A DNA stretch of 6,225 nucleotides from the NCBI GenBank assembly GCA_944388825.1, contig CALXKG010000044.1, positions 1 to 6,225 of the forward strand, given 5' to 3'. This document shows positions 1 to 6,005 of the stretch, piece by piece. Positions within the stretch are counted from its first letter, which is position 1. Every line of letters starts with the position of its first letter. Source of the stretch: an uncultured Clostridia bacterium. Its GTDB lineage: Bacteria > Bacillota > Clostridia > Oscillospirales > Ruminococcaceae. A program made the position numbers and the translations under genes. Under the pieces are notes generated by a model. That model did not search any database and was not told where the DNA came from. It saw nothing but the letters and a program-made list of their open reading frames with translations.

Positions 1-155
1 GCCCATCTGCCGATCTCCATCCAACCGGTGCTCATCGGATCCAGGCCGGACTGCGCTTTCACCGCCTCCAGCAGCGGGGCGTATTTTACCGCCTCCGCCC
101 GAAGCGTGCTTTCGGTCAGGCGGCCGGTTTTATCGGAAAAGGAAAGTTTCAGCAC
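1..155 (-). CDS. Probable glucose-6-phosphate isomerase, N-terminal fragment (cut by window edge)
   Basis: Only the first 51 codons are visible; the frame is open to the window edge. I start it at a GTG (153-155), because a perfect AGGAGG lies 8 bases upstream and no ATG fits that spacing. The fragment begins MLKLSFSDKTGRLTE. A stretch around residues 35-50 (QSGLDPMSTGWMEIG) resembles the region of bacterial phosphoglucose isomerases that reads roughly KTGxGxDFLGWVDLP. That enzyme interconverts glucose 6-phosphate and fructose 6-phosphate in the cytoplasm, which would fit the phosphofructokinase in the same operon. The match is short, the catalytic residues are outside the window, and a related sugar-phosphate isomerase is possible. 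It follows the LarA-like gene after 17 bases, so it is the distal visible gene of the operon. That it is a gene is fairly sure; its identity is only moderate. Confidence 0.5.
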   Translation of the reverse strand, partial: MLKLSFSDKTGRLTESTLRAEAVKYAPLLEAVKAQSGLDPMSTGWMEIGRW

Positions 156-163
156 AGGCGTAT

Positions 164-169
164 CCTCCT
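164..169 (-). promoter_or_regulatory. Ribosome binding site for the GTG-started isomerase-like gene
   Basis: On the minus strand this reads AAGGAGG, with the AGGAGG core 8 bases before the GTG at 155-153. It lies inside the 17-base gap after the LarA-like stop codon. It decides the start of the truncated downstream gene, which has no ATG near its 5' end. Confidence 0.75.
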
Positions 170-172
170 TCC

Positions 173-1657
173 TCAGTGCCCGCAGGGATGGCCGTATTCG
201 TCCATCGGGTCGAGAGCAGGGTCTTTCATGCAGAGATGGACGGCGGCGGTTTTAAAGGCGCCGGGCAGGGCGAGGATGTTCGGCTGCGGGCCGGTGAACT
301 TCTGCATCGCGTCGGAAAGCGCCTCCTCAAAGGTCGCCCGGGTCTTCAGCCCCATCCCCCTGGCGTAACCCGGGTCCTGCGCGCCGACGATATAGATGGC
401 CGCAGTATTCATCTCGGCGATATGGCCGCAGGAGATCATCGAAAAGCCGTGGAAAGGATGGAAGGCGTTGGCAAACCGGTATTTGCGGATATAGGCTTCG
501 TTGGTCGCAAAATATTCCCCATACCGGTCGAGGTCGGGCAGGGTGTTCATATAATCGTGCTGGAACAGCTCGTACATCTCCCGCAGGTAGGGCCACCGCT
601 CGTCGTGGAAATAGCCGTTGCAGAGGGAGGAACAGATGATGACACACCGGTCGCTCATTACCCGCTTAAACCGCAGCACCTGGGCCGAGAGGGCCTGCAT
701 CATCATGATCGGGTTGGTGCCCATCCCATCGCCGTAATGGAATTTCTGCGGCATCCCGAAGACCAGGATGTCGTACTTCTTTTCGGCCCAGTGGACATAG
801 GTGCGTTTGTCGGCGTCTACCCAGGAAAGGGGCATCATTTCAGCCGCATAGCCCGACCAGATCGAAATCTGGCGGGACTGCGAATCCAGAACCGCGTCGC
901 AGCAGAAGAACGGGTGGCCCATCTTCTTTTCCATATGCATCCCGATTTCGTTGAACTTGGTGCGCATCAGGCTGCCGCCGTTGACCGGCGTAAAATCGGG
1001 CCGGTGCATGACCGCGGGGGTGTGGTGGGAGGCGATCGACCGCCAGTTGGTGATGCCGGTCGCGCAGTGCTTGTACCCGCCGGAGTAGCCGCCGTAGGGG
1101 TTGCCCTGCACATGGCCGATGAGGATCGGGATGTCGCATGCATAGACGTATTGGTTCATCCAGACCGGGTCGCCGCGCTCCGTACACCCGAGGTCGACCA
1201 TATGGTCGGGGTCCTCCGAATCGTGGCTGATAATCTGCCCGGTGGGCCAGAACTGGTTATACAGCGTCTCGCCAAAGATCGCCTTCGCATCGGCAGCTGT
1301 CGAACGGGGGTGGAGGCCGTTTGAAATGATAAACAAGATGTCTTCTTTCCGGACGCCTTTCGCGTAAAGCTCCTCGAGGATATACCGCACCGCCAGCTTG
1401 CGGTGGGAAGTGGGCTGTTCGCCTCCTTTGACCCGGTCGGGGATGACAAACACCACCTTCGCACCCGGGAAAGCCAGCTCGGAAAGCGGCTTCATCCCGA
1501 TCGGGCGGCGCAGGCTCTGCCGGTAGGCCGCTTCCAGTTCCGCTTCCGGAATGTGGGGCGGATCGGGGACGGTGACGCCGGGGATAAAGACGTCGGTGGA
1601 ATCGGGGAGGCCGGCGCCCATCGTCCCGGCGCCGTATTCAAATTCAAAGTGCTTCAT
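173..1657 (-). CDS. LarA-family (DUF2088) nickel-pincer hydroxyacid racemase/epimerase homologue
   Basis: This 494-residue soluble protein has the layout of lactate racemase LarA, the enzyme that uses a nickel-pincer nucleotide to move hydride at C2 of 2-hydroxyacids. The N-terminal part (residues 5-57) matches the family pattern from a GxG strand and LPD to NPIG-like RPIG. D74 fills the usual DxTRP site, but the motif reads DRVKGG, so the Arg is replaced by Lys. H116 (NGLHPRST), H182, K196 in GGYSGGYKHC, and H211 or H212 line up with H108, H174, K184 (the lysine that attaches the cofactor) and H200 of Lactobacillus LarA. The later GxPLDxxxYQ-type motif is not evident; the region around residues 301-313 reads GMPQKFHYGDGMG. 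It is about 70 residues longer than LarA. The ATG has an AAAGGTGG site 6 bases upstream, beside the previous gene's stop. Substrate unknown: in a sugar operon, a sugar-acid epimerase is more likely than a lactate racemase. No LarB, LarC or LarE gene is in view. Confidence 0.85.
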   Translation of the reverse strand: MKHFEFEYGAGTMGAGLPDSTDVFIPGVTVPDPPHIPEAELEAAYRQSLRRPIGMKPLSELAFPGAKVVFVIPDRVKGGEQPTSHRKLAVRYILEELYAKGVRKEDILFIISNGLHPRSTAADAKAIFGETLYNQFWPTGQIISHDSEDPDHMVDLGCTERGDPVWMNQYVYACDIPILIGHVQGNPYGGYSGGYKHCATGITNWRSIASHHTPAVMHRPDFTPVNGGSLMRTKFNEIGMHMEKKMGHPFFCCDAVLDSQSRQISIWSGYAAEMMPLSWVDADKRTYVHWAEKKYDILVFGMPQKFHYGDGMGTNPIMMMQALSAQVLRFKRVMSDRCVIICSSLCNGYFHDERWPYLREMYELFQHDYMNTLPDLDRYGEYFATNEAYIRKYRFANAFHPFHGFSMISCGHIAEMNTAAIYIVGAQDPGYARGMGLKTRATFEEALSDAMQKFTGPQPNILALPGAFKTAAVHLCMKDPALDPMDEYGHPCGH

Positions 1658-1672
1658 GATAAACCACCTTTC

Positions 1673-2503
1673 TTATTTTCCGCAGAGGTACAGCCGGACG
1701 ATCTCCAGGTATTCTTCCGGGTAAAAGCCGATCTCCCCGGTAAACCGGGTGAGGGCGATCAGGCCCCCGTCGATCTCGGGGATGCTGCGCAGCATCGGGG
1801 CGTTGTCTGCCTTCAGGCCGCCGCCGTAGACGACCGGACGGCCGCAGCATCCTTTCACAAACCGCGCGGCCATCTGGATGTATTCCCGGCCTGCCGGGGT
1901 CTTGCCGGGGCCGATCGACCAGACCGGCTCGTAGCCGATCACCACTTCCCCGTCCCCGGCGTCCGCAAGGCCGGCTTGCAGCTGGGCGGAGAGGACTTCC
2001 TGCCAGCGGGGCTGCTCGGACTCCTTTTCGCCGATGCAGTAGAGGACCTTCAGCCCCCGGTCCACCGCCGCTTTGACCTCCTGCCCCAGGATCCGGTTCA
2101 CCGCCTGCGGGTCATCGACACCGGCGGCACGGAGCACTGCCGCCAGCTTCTGCCGCTCCTCACAGTGGCCGACAAGCGCCCAGCCGCACCCGGCAGCCGC
2201 CGCAGCCGCCGCGGGAAGGGAACTGGTCAGCGCGCCGAAATTGCCGCCGGGGGAAAGGTCTATGGGCGATACCCCCTGGCAGCCGAGCGCCAGCCTGCTC
2301 CCCTCTTTCAACGCGGCGGCCGCCGGCAGCAGGTGCATCTCCGGCAGGAAGGCGGCGAACTGTGCTTCCGGATAGGCGTCCAGCCCATCCTGGATGGATG
2401 AAACGGTTCTGCCGCCCCACTCCGCAAAGGGGGCAAGCCGGTTGACCCCGCCATAGGCGGGCGGCAGGTCGAACCGCTTGAGATTTAAAAAGATATAGCG
2501 CAT
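1673..2503 (-). CDS. Triose-phosphate-isomerase-like TIM-barrel isomerase
   Basis: This 276-residue protein is clearly related to triose-phosphate isomerase (usually about 250 residues). The catalytic set is present: N7 and K9 near the start (FLNLKRFD), the histidine H113 in VGHCEER, and the base E192 in GYEPVWSIGPGKTP, which also forms the flexible loop 6. Several substrate-phosphate contacts differ. The loop usually written YGGSV is YGGGL (226-230), and the C-terminal DGALVGGASL is DGGLIALTRF (246-255), so the paired glycines are gone. The usual GHSERR is GHCEER. The protein may therefore be a paralogue for another ketose or tetrose phosphate, as the erythrulose-phosphate isomerases are, rather than housekeeping TpiA; this is inference. 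I start at the ATG with AGGAGG six bases upstream; an in-frame ATG 25 codons earlier lies inside the kinase gene and adds residues unlike the family. It lies 16 bases after the kinase and 15 before the LarA-like gene. Confidence 0.88.
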   Translation of the reverse strand: MRYIFLNLKRFDLPPAYGGVNRLAPFAEWGGRTVSSIQDGLDAYPEAQFAAFLPEMHLLPAAAALKEGSRLALGCQGVSPIDLSPGGNFGALTSSLPAAAAAAAGCGWALVGHCEERQKLAAVLRAAGVDDPQAVNRILGQEVKAAVDRGLKVLYCIGEKESEQPRWQEVLSAQLQAGLADAGDGEVVIGYEPVWSIGPGKTPAGREYIQMAARFVKGCCGRPVVYGGGLKADNAPMLRSIPEIDGGLIALTRFTGEIGFYPEEYLEIVRLYLCGK

Positions 2504-2509
2504 GGGATA

Positions 2510-2515
2510 CCTCCT
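2510..2515 (-). promoter_or_regulatory. Ribosome binding site fixing the TIM-like start
   Basis: The minus strand reads GACAGGAGGTATCCCATG, an exact AGGAGG six bases before the ATG at 2503-2501. It lies in the 16-base gap after the kinase stop. It supports this start over the longer open frame that begins at 2578 within the kinase gene. Confidence 0.85.
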
Positions 2516-2519
2516 GTCT

Positions 2520-3677
2520 TTAAAAAAGGGCCATTTCCGGCAGCGGCCCGCCCAGCAGCGGGGCGGCGTAGCGGACAAAGCCGCCGGTCACATGGAAGCC
2601 GTCCGCGGAAATAAACCCGTCCGGCAGTTTTTTCTCTGTAAAGGTCACGTCCGAAAAGGGGGCGAGAAAACATTCGATCCGGTAGGGCGCGTCCGAAACC
2701 CGGCGGAAAGCCGCCATCTTCCCCGTCTCCCCCGCCAGCACCGCCCGGGCGGCAAAAGCGCCGATCCGTACCGCTTCTTCCCGGTCGGTACCGCTCTGCC
2801 AGGCCACCGACGCCCGGCCCATAAGCCCCGGCTTTTCCGCCCGGGATTTATAGCCCAGTTCCCGCTGGATCATCCCCGCCAGCGCCCCGCCGACATCGCC
2901 GAAATAGACGTCCCGGCCGGACCGGGAGACCGGTTCGGCGACCGGCGCGCCGGTCTCGTCCCGCAGCCCTTCGCTGGCGGCGATCAGGATGCCGGGCTTT
3001 TCTTTCAGCTTCGCGGCGACTTTTTCCAGAAATTCCGTCTTGCTAAACGGCCGCTCCGGGAACAGCAGCAGGTCTGGCCCCAGACCGTCCCCCTGGTCTG
3101 CCAGCGCCGCCGCCGCCGTGAGCCATCCGGCGTTGCGCCCGGAGGTTTCCAGGACGACGGCGTGGATCGGGAGGGAGCGGATATCCATCGCCAGTTCCCG
3201 GGCCGAGCCGGCGATAAAGCGGGCGGCGCTGCCGTAACCGGGCGCATGGTCGGTGACGGCGAGGTCGTTGTCCATCGTCTTGGGAATGCCGATCACCCGG
3301 ATGGGCAGGCCCTGGGATACACAGGCCGCCGATATCTTCCCGGCGGTGTCCATCGTGCCGTTTCCGCCGGAAACCAGCAGGCAGTCGATCTTCTCCCGGA
3401 TGAGCACCCGGGCAATCGCCCGGTAGTCTTCCGGCTCCAGGTGGTCGCGGGAGGAGCCGATCGCCGTCCCGGGCGTCAGCGGGAGCTTTTCCAGTTCGGA
3501 TGCCGGGACTGCCCGCAGGTCAAGAAAGGCGCCCGCCAGCAGGCCGCCGGTTCCGCCTTTTGCCGCGAGGATTTTCCCGGTCCCCGGGCCTTCAAGCGCG
3601 GCCTGCACCGCGCCGTACAGGGAAGCGTTCAGGACGGCGGTCGGGCCGCCGCCATGGAGGATGAGCAGGTTTTGCAT
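2520..3677 (-). CDS. 6-phosphofructokinase family protein (ATP- or PPi-dependent)
   Basis: This 385-residue cytoplasmic enzyme belongs to the PfkA family, which phosphorylates fructose 6-phosphate to fructose 1,6-bisphosphate. Visible motifs in order: the nucleotide/phosphate loop HGGGPT (8-13), SGGNGTMDT (103-111), IPKTMDND (131-138) with the catalytic base D136, LETSGRNAGW (176-185) where the family has a MGR-type substrate motif, the FPE segment (206-208), and a C-terminal stretch around 283-326 typical of the PPi-dependent and related long forms. By E. coli numbering, position 104 is Gly (ATP-like) and position 124 is Lys (K133, PPi-like), so the phosphoryl donor cannot be read off. Asp103, which helps hold Mg, is Asn106 here. 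The ATG has AAAGGAG six bases upstream. It is the first gene of the enzyme operon, 106 bases after the ROK gene and just downstream of a putative operator. The substrate could be another ketohexose phosphate. Confidence 0.88.
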   Translation of the reverse strand: MQNLLILHGGGPTAVLNASLYGAVQAALEGPGTGKILAAKGGTGGLLAGAFLDLRAVPASELEKLPLTPGTAIGSSRDHLEPEDYRAIARVLIREKIDCLLVSGGNGTMDTAGKISAACVSQGLPIRVIGIPKTMDNDLAVTDHAPGYGSAARFIAGSARELAMDIRSLPIHAVVLETSGRNAGWLTAAAALADQGDGLGPDLLLFPERPFSKTEFLEKVAAKLKEKPGILIAASEGLRDETGAPVAEPVSRSGRDVYFGDVGGALAGMIQRELGYKSRAEKPGLMGRASVAWQSGTDREEAVRIGAFAARAVLAGETGKMAAFRRVSDAPYRIECFLAPFSDVTFTEKKLPDGFISADGFHVTGGFVRYAAPLLGGPLPEMALF

Positions 3678-3697
3678 AGACAGCTCCTTTCAACTTT

Positions 3698-3712
3698 ATT
3701 AAAGAGTTTAAG
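3698..3712 (-). promoter_or_regulatory. Putative ROK operator upstream of the kinase operon
   Basis: The plus strand reads ATTAAA-GAG-TTTAAG, an inverted repeat with one mismatch. It lies 20-35 bases before the kinase ATG. The surrounding 22 bases (3694-3715) match the site before the ROK gene at 20 positions (4987-5008). A possible -10 hexamer AATACT (minus strand, 3716-3711) overlaps it, but its -35 would be GGGAAG, so an independent promoter here is unproven. AT-rich sequence stands out against the GC-rich surroundings. Inferred role: binding by the adjacent repressor to control the operon. Confidence 0.6.
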
Positions 3713-3739
3713 TATTCGGATAACAGATACCGCCTTCCC

Positions 3740-3774
3740 CTTTCCGGCCGCCCCTTCAAGAGACAGCCGGAAAG
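3740..3774. repeat. Inverted repeat (stem-loop) between ROK gene and kinase
   Basis: CTTTCCGGC (3740-3748) and GCCGGAAAG (3766-3774) form a perfect 9-base-pair stem around a 17-base loop, starting about 10 bases past the ROK stop codon. On the minus strand it is followed by GGGAAGGCGG, not by a run of T, so it does not look like an intrinsic terminator. It may be an mRNA processing or stability element, or partly separate the expression of the regulator from that of the enzymes. Function is not shown by the sequence. Confidence 0.5.
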
Positions 3775-3783
3775 AGCGGCGCG

Positions 3784-4974
3784 TTATTCCGCTTCGATGC
3801 AGAAGGTTTCGATCACCGCGGCGGCGGCCCCTTTGGCGCCGCCAAAATGGTCGAAAGGGAGGAACCGGATCGCGACCTCCCGGGCGTTCAGCCCGTAAAA
3901 ATGCGCGCGGGCCGCAGACAGCAGCCGTTCACGGTTTTCGGGGATCCGGAAGAGATACCCTTCAATCAGCACCTGCGCGGGGCTGATCAGATTGACGACC
4001 CCGGCGACCGCAAACCCCAGGTATTCCACCGCCCGGTCTATCACCCGGCGCACATCCGGGTCGCCGGCCTGCTGCGCCGCGAGGATCTGCCTGATGTCGG
4101 GCGCATCCCCCGCCAGCTGCCGGAGGACCGGCGCTTTCCCGGCCCGGAGCAGCTCCCGGCAGTCCCGCAGGACCGCAGTCTCACCGGCGACCGATTCCAG
4201 ACATCCCCGGCTGCCGCAGGTCGGACAGACCGGCCCGTCCGGCTGGATGACCATATGCCCCAGTTCCCCCGCCCCCGACGTCGAGCCGGAGAGCAGCTCG
4301 TCCCGGATGATCAGCGGGCAGGCGATGCCTTTGGAGACAAACAGGTAGGCGAACAGGTCGGGCAGGCCGGAACCGGCAAACAGCTCCTGCCCCAGCGCCC
4401 GCATCCGGACGTTGTTGTCGGCCAGCGCCGGCAGGCCCAGCCGGCTCCCCACGTCTGCCGCCACCGGGCGTCCGTTCCATCCGGCGCGGGAGGAGGCCCG
4501 GATGACCCCCTGCTCCCGGTTGACAAAACCCGGCGTCCCGATGCCGATGCCCAGCAGCCTGCCCGGCGCTTTGGCGGCCAGCGGTTCCAGCTGCCTTTGC
4601 AGCGAATCCAGCATCTCTTCATATCCGGACGGGGCCGTAGGGAAAATTTCCCGCGCGACCGGCTCTCCCGCCAGGTCGTAAAGCCCCGCCGCCGTTTCAT
4701 AGGGGCCCAGTTCCACCCCGAGGGCGTACTCGGCGGAAGGGTTGAACCGCAAAAGGTTTGGCCGCCGCCCGCCGCCCGCCTCGGGGGACGGCTCTTCCAG
4801 CAGCAGGCCCTCCTCCAGCATCTGGGAAACGCTGGTGGTGACGGTCGGGAGGGTCAGGCCCAGCGCTTCCGCCAGCTCGGTCCGGGTCACCGGCGCCCGG
4901 CGGTAAAGCAGGGAACGGATGTTGCGGCGGTTGCGCCGCCGGACTGCCGACAGACCGCTGTAGCGCTCGGACAT
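3784..4974 (-). CDS. ROK-family transcriptional repressor (XylR/NagC-like)
   Basis: This 396-residue protein combines a DNA-binding head with a sugar-kinase-like effector domain. Residues 12-62 form a winged helix-turn-helix (RTELAEALGLTLPTVTTSV is the recognition region), followed by the Gly/Arg wing GGGRRPN. The ROK domain follows: GIGTPGFVN (143-152), ADNN (185-188) at the kinase Asp site, and the family signature GELGHM (236-241) with CPTCGSRGCLE (250-260). H240, C250, C253 and C258 are the expected zinc ligands, and E237/H240 the sugar contacts. The first phosphate-binding motif is degenerate (GVELGPYETAAG), normal for a repressor rather than a kinase. I start at the ATG with AGGAGG eight bases upstream; a longer frame to 5139 would run through the promoter and terminator. 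Its own promoter carries a palindrome repeated before the kinase operon, implying autoregulation and control of the neighbouring enzymes with a sugar or sugar phosphate as inducer. Confidence 0.93.
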   Translation of the reverse strand: MSERYSGLSAVRRRNRRNIRSLLYRRAPVTRTELAEALGLTLPTVTTSVSQMLEEGLLLEEPSPEAGGGRRPNLLRFNPSAEYALGVELGPYETAAGLYDLAGEPVAREIFPTAPSGYEEMLDSLQRQLEPLAAKAPGRLLGIGIGTPGFVNREQGVIRASSRAGWNGRPVAADVGSRLGLPALADNNVRMRALGQELFAGSGLPDLFAYLFVSKGIACPLIIRDELLSGSTSGAGELGHMVIQPDGPVCPTCGSRGCLESVAGETAVLRDCRELLRAGKAPVLRQLAGDAPDIRQILAAQQAGDPDVRRVIDRAVEYLGFAVAGVVNLISPAQVLIEGYLFRIPENRERLLSAARAHFYGLNAREVAIRFLPFDHFGGAKGAAAAVIETFCIEAE

Positions 4975-4982
4975 CGGGACGT

Positions 4983-4988
4983 CCTCCT
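4983..4988 (-). promoter_or_regulatory. Ribosome binding site fixing the ROK start
   Basis: The minus strand reads AAAGGAGGACGTCCCGATG, an AGGAGG core eight bases before the ATG at 4974-4972. It directly follows the putative operator. It rules against the 55-codon extension that the open frame would allow. Confidence 0.85.
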
Positions 4989-4990
4989 TT

Positions 4991-5005
4991 CTTAAAAAGT
5001 TTAAG
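4991..5005 (-). promoter_or_regulatory. Putative ROK operator in its own leader
   Basis: CTTAAA-AAG-TTTAAG is a perfect 6-3-6 inverted repeat in AT-rich sequence. It lies between the ribosome binding site and the -10 box, at about +5 to +19 from the expected transcription start. A repressor bound here would block transcription of its own gene. A 22-base context is shared with the site before the kinase gene (20 identities). The AT-rich inverted-repeat form is in keeping with ROK repressors such as NagC and XylR; actual binding is inferred. Confidence 0.65.
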
Positions 5006-5016
5006 TATCTGATTCC

Positions 5017-5045
5017 AGTATATCCGACCAAATCCGTTTTGGCAA
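5017..5045 (-). promoter_or_regulatory. Sigma-70 type promoter of the ROK gene
   Basis: On the minus strand a -35 box TTGCCA (5045-5040) is followed by exactly 17 bases and a -10 box TATACT (5022-5017), both close to the housekeeping consensus. Transcription would start near 5010-5009, about 35 bases before the ATG. It sits between the upstream terminator and the operator, so the ROK gene starts a new transcription unit. With no terminator after the ROK gene, it may also serve the enzyme operon by read-through. Confidence 0.75.
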
Positions 5046-5084
5046 GCCGTAATCCTGCACAATCTTTACCGGCCGAATTTGGAT

Positions 5085-5111
5085 AAAAAAACACCCCTCT
5101 CTGAGGGGTGT
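5085..5111 (-). terminator. Intrinsic terminator after the Gx-family gene
   Basis: Transcribed on the minus strand this gives ACACCCCTC, a 3-base loop and GAGGGGTGT, a perfect 9-base-pair GC-rich stem, followed by a run of T (seven including the last stem base). It lies 8 bases after the stop codon of the membrane-protein gene. It separates the flavin/electron-transfer block from the ROK regulon. Confidence 0.93.
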
Positions 5112-5119
5112 CCGCCGGA

Positions 5120-5638
5120 TCATCCGGAAAAATGCGCAAACGCCCGGCGCAGCCGTTCCACCGCGATCCCGCCCAGCAGCCCGACGGCCACTCCGGCCGC
5201 CGTCCCGGACAGGATCAATACCGGCAGGTAATACCAGACGGTCCCGGTCTCCAGCACCGCCATCGCCACCAGCAGCTGCCCGGCGTTGTGGGCGACGCCG
5301 CCGCAGAGGCTGACCCCCACCGTCCCGAGCCTGCTCTTCCGGCTGAGCAGCGCCATCACCGCAAAGCTCAACAGCCCTCCGGCCAGGCTGTACAGCATAC
5401 TGAACAGGCCGCCGAAGGTGAGGCCGGTGAGGACGATCCGCACGACCGCGACGGTGAACGCCCCTTTCAGGTCCAGCAGGTACAGCGCGGCCAGCACGAC
5501 CAGGTTCGCCAGCCCCAGCTTGACCCCGGGGACCCCGAGGTTTAAGGGGATCAGGCTCTCGACATAGGCGAAGATAAAGGCAAGGGCGGTCAGCAGCCCG
5601 TACAGGGCCGCCTTCCGCGCCGGTTTACGCGACGCCAT
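5120..5638 (-). CDS. Gx transporter family membrane protein (PF07456; EetB-like)
   Basis: This 172-residue integral membrane protein has about six hydrophobic segments (roughly 10-30, 38-57, 61-76, 80-98, 104-127, 134-157) and a positively charged N-terminus. The family marks are present: PGVKLGLANL (37-46), GGLFSMLYSLAGGLLS (76-91) and GGVAHNAGQL (113-122). This family is often annotated as heptaprenyl diphosphate synthase component I, but it looks like a small transporter-type membrane protein. In Gram-positive flavin-based extracellular electron transfer a similar protein is called EetB. Its ATG overlaps the end of the preceding gene by 14 bases and has AGGAGG nine bases upstream. It is the last gene of its unit, before a strong terminator. 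Its exact substrate or partner is not known from the sequence; a role with the flavin and quinone proteins upstream is inferred. Confidence 0.85.
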   Translation of the reverse strand: MASRKPARKAALYGLLTALAFIFAYVESLIPLNLGVPGVKLGLANLVVLAALYLLDLKGAFTVAVVRIVLTGLTFGGLFSMLYSLAGGLLSFAVMALLSRKSRLGTVGVSLCGGVAHNAGQLLVAMAVLETGTVWYYLPVLILSGTAAGVAVGLLGGIAVERLRRAFAHFSG

Positions 5639-6005
5639 CGACCGCCGCCTCCTTTCCGCCGCGGATGGTCACGACCACGCGGTTGGGCAGGCAGATGATG
5701 CTCTCCCCCTCCCGCGAGACCGGGCGGTGACGGACGCAGACCCCGTCCGGGCAGGTCGCCGCCACAATATCCGCCTCCCCGTCCCGGATGACGAGGGTGT
5801 TTTCCCCGCCGCCGTACCCTTCGATCACCATTTCCCCGTCCTCCGAAAGCGGGAGGGCGGCAACCAGCTCCCCATCGACCGATACTTCGGCGACGCCGCC
5901 CGCGGCAGCAGGCCGGGCAAGCTGGAACAGCAGCGCCGCCCCGCCGATCAGCAGGAAAACGGCCAGCAGGATGAGGTCCCGCCGGCCAAACAGCTTCTTC
6001 CCCAT
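5625..6005 (-). CDS. Membrane-anchored NusG domain II protein (EetA-like)
   Basis: This 126-residue protein has a basic start (MGKKLFGRRD), one membrane anchor (about 11-30) and a small extracytoplasmic beta domain. The domain carries the NusG domain II family marks: CPDGVCV (85-91) and IICLPNRVVV (103-112), with C85, C90 and C105. Despite the name it has no NusG NGN or KOW region, and no transcription role is implied. Such proteins regularly sit with FMN-binding domain and Gx-family genes, and the Listeria electron-transfer protein EetA is of this kind by my recollection. The ATG overlaps the stop of the FMN-binding gene by one base (TGATG) and has no strong ribosome site, so translation is probably coupled. 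The end overlaps the Gx gene. Likely role: an accessory protein of a flavin-based redox system at the membrane. Confidence 0.85.
   Translation of the reverse strand: MGKKLFGRRDLILLAVFLLIGGAALLFQLARPAAAGGVAEVSVDGELVAALPLSEDGEMVIEGYGGGENTLVIRDGEADIVAATCPDGVCVRHRPVSREGESIICLPNRVVVTIRGGKEAAVDGVA

Noticed and set aside
176..1324. Long open frame (382 codons) on the plus strand, antisense to the LarA-like gene
   Set aside because: It is a by-product of GC-rich codon use; the product has no recognisable domain, and the minus-strand frame has clear family motifs.
2195..2212. Perfect 9-base tandem repeat (AGCCGCCGC twice) coding for an alanine run in the TIM-like protein
   Set aside because: It is only two copies within a helix-forming Ala-rich stretch in GC-rich coding DNA, with no sign of an active repeat.
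1403..2401. Plus-strand open frame of 332 codons across the LarA-like/TIM-like junction
   Set aside because: It crosses two well-supported minus-strand genes and their ribosome binding site, and the protein is low-complexity and Arg/Gly/Pro rich.
3724..3759. Possible kinase promoter TTGAAG ... TATCTG on the minus strand
   Set aside because: The spacer is 24 bases, too long for a sigma-70 promoter.
2502..3986. Plus-strand open frame of 494 codons opposite the kinase
   Set aside because: No domain is seen, composition is that of an antisense shadow, and it runs through the ROK-kinase intergenic region.
3847..4995. Plus-strand open frame of 382 codons opposite the ROK gene
   Set aside because: Antisense shadow rich in Arg, Pro and Gln, with no recognisable family features.
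5115..5127. 13-base palindrome CCGGAT-C-ATCCGG over the Gx gene stop codon
   Set aside because: Short GC-rich palindromes are expected by chance here; the adjacent terminator fully explains the end of the unit.
4975..5139. N-terminal extension of the ROK gene to an ATG at 5139
   Set aside because: It would translate through the terminator, promoter and operator, and the internal ATG has a strong ribosome binding site and fits the family length.
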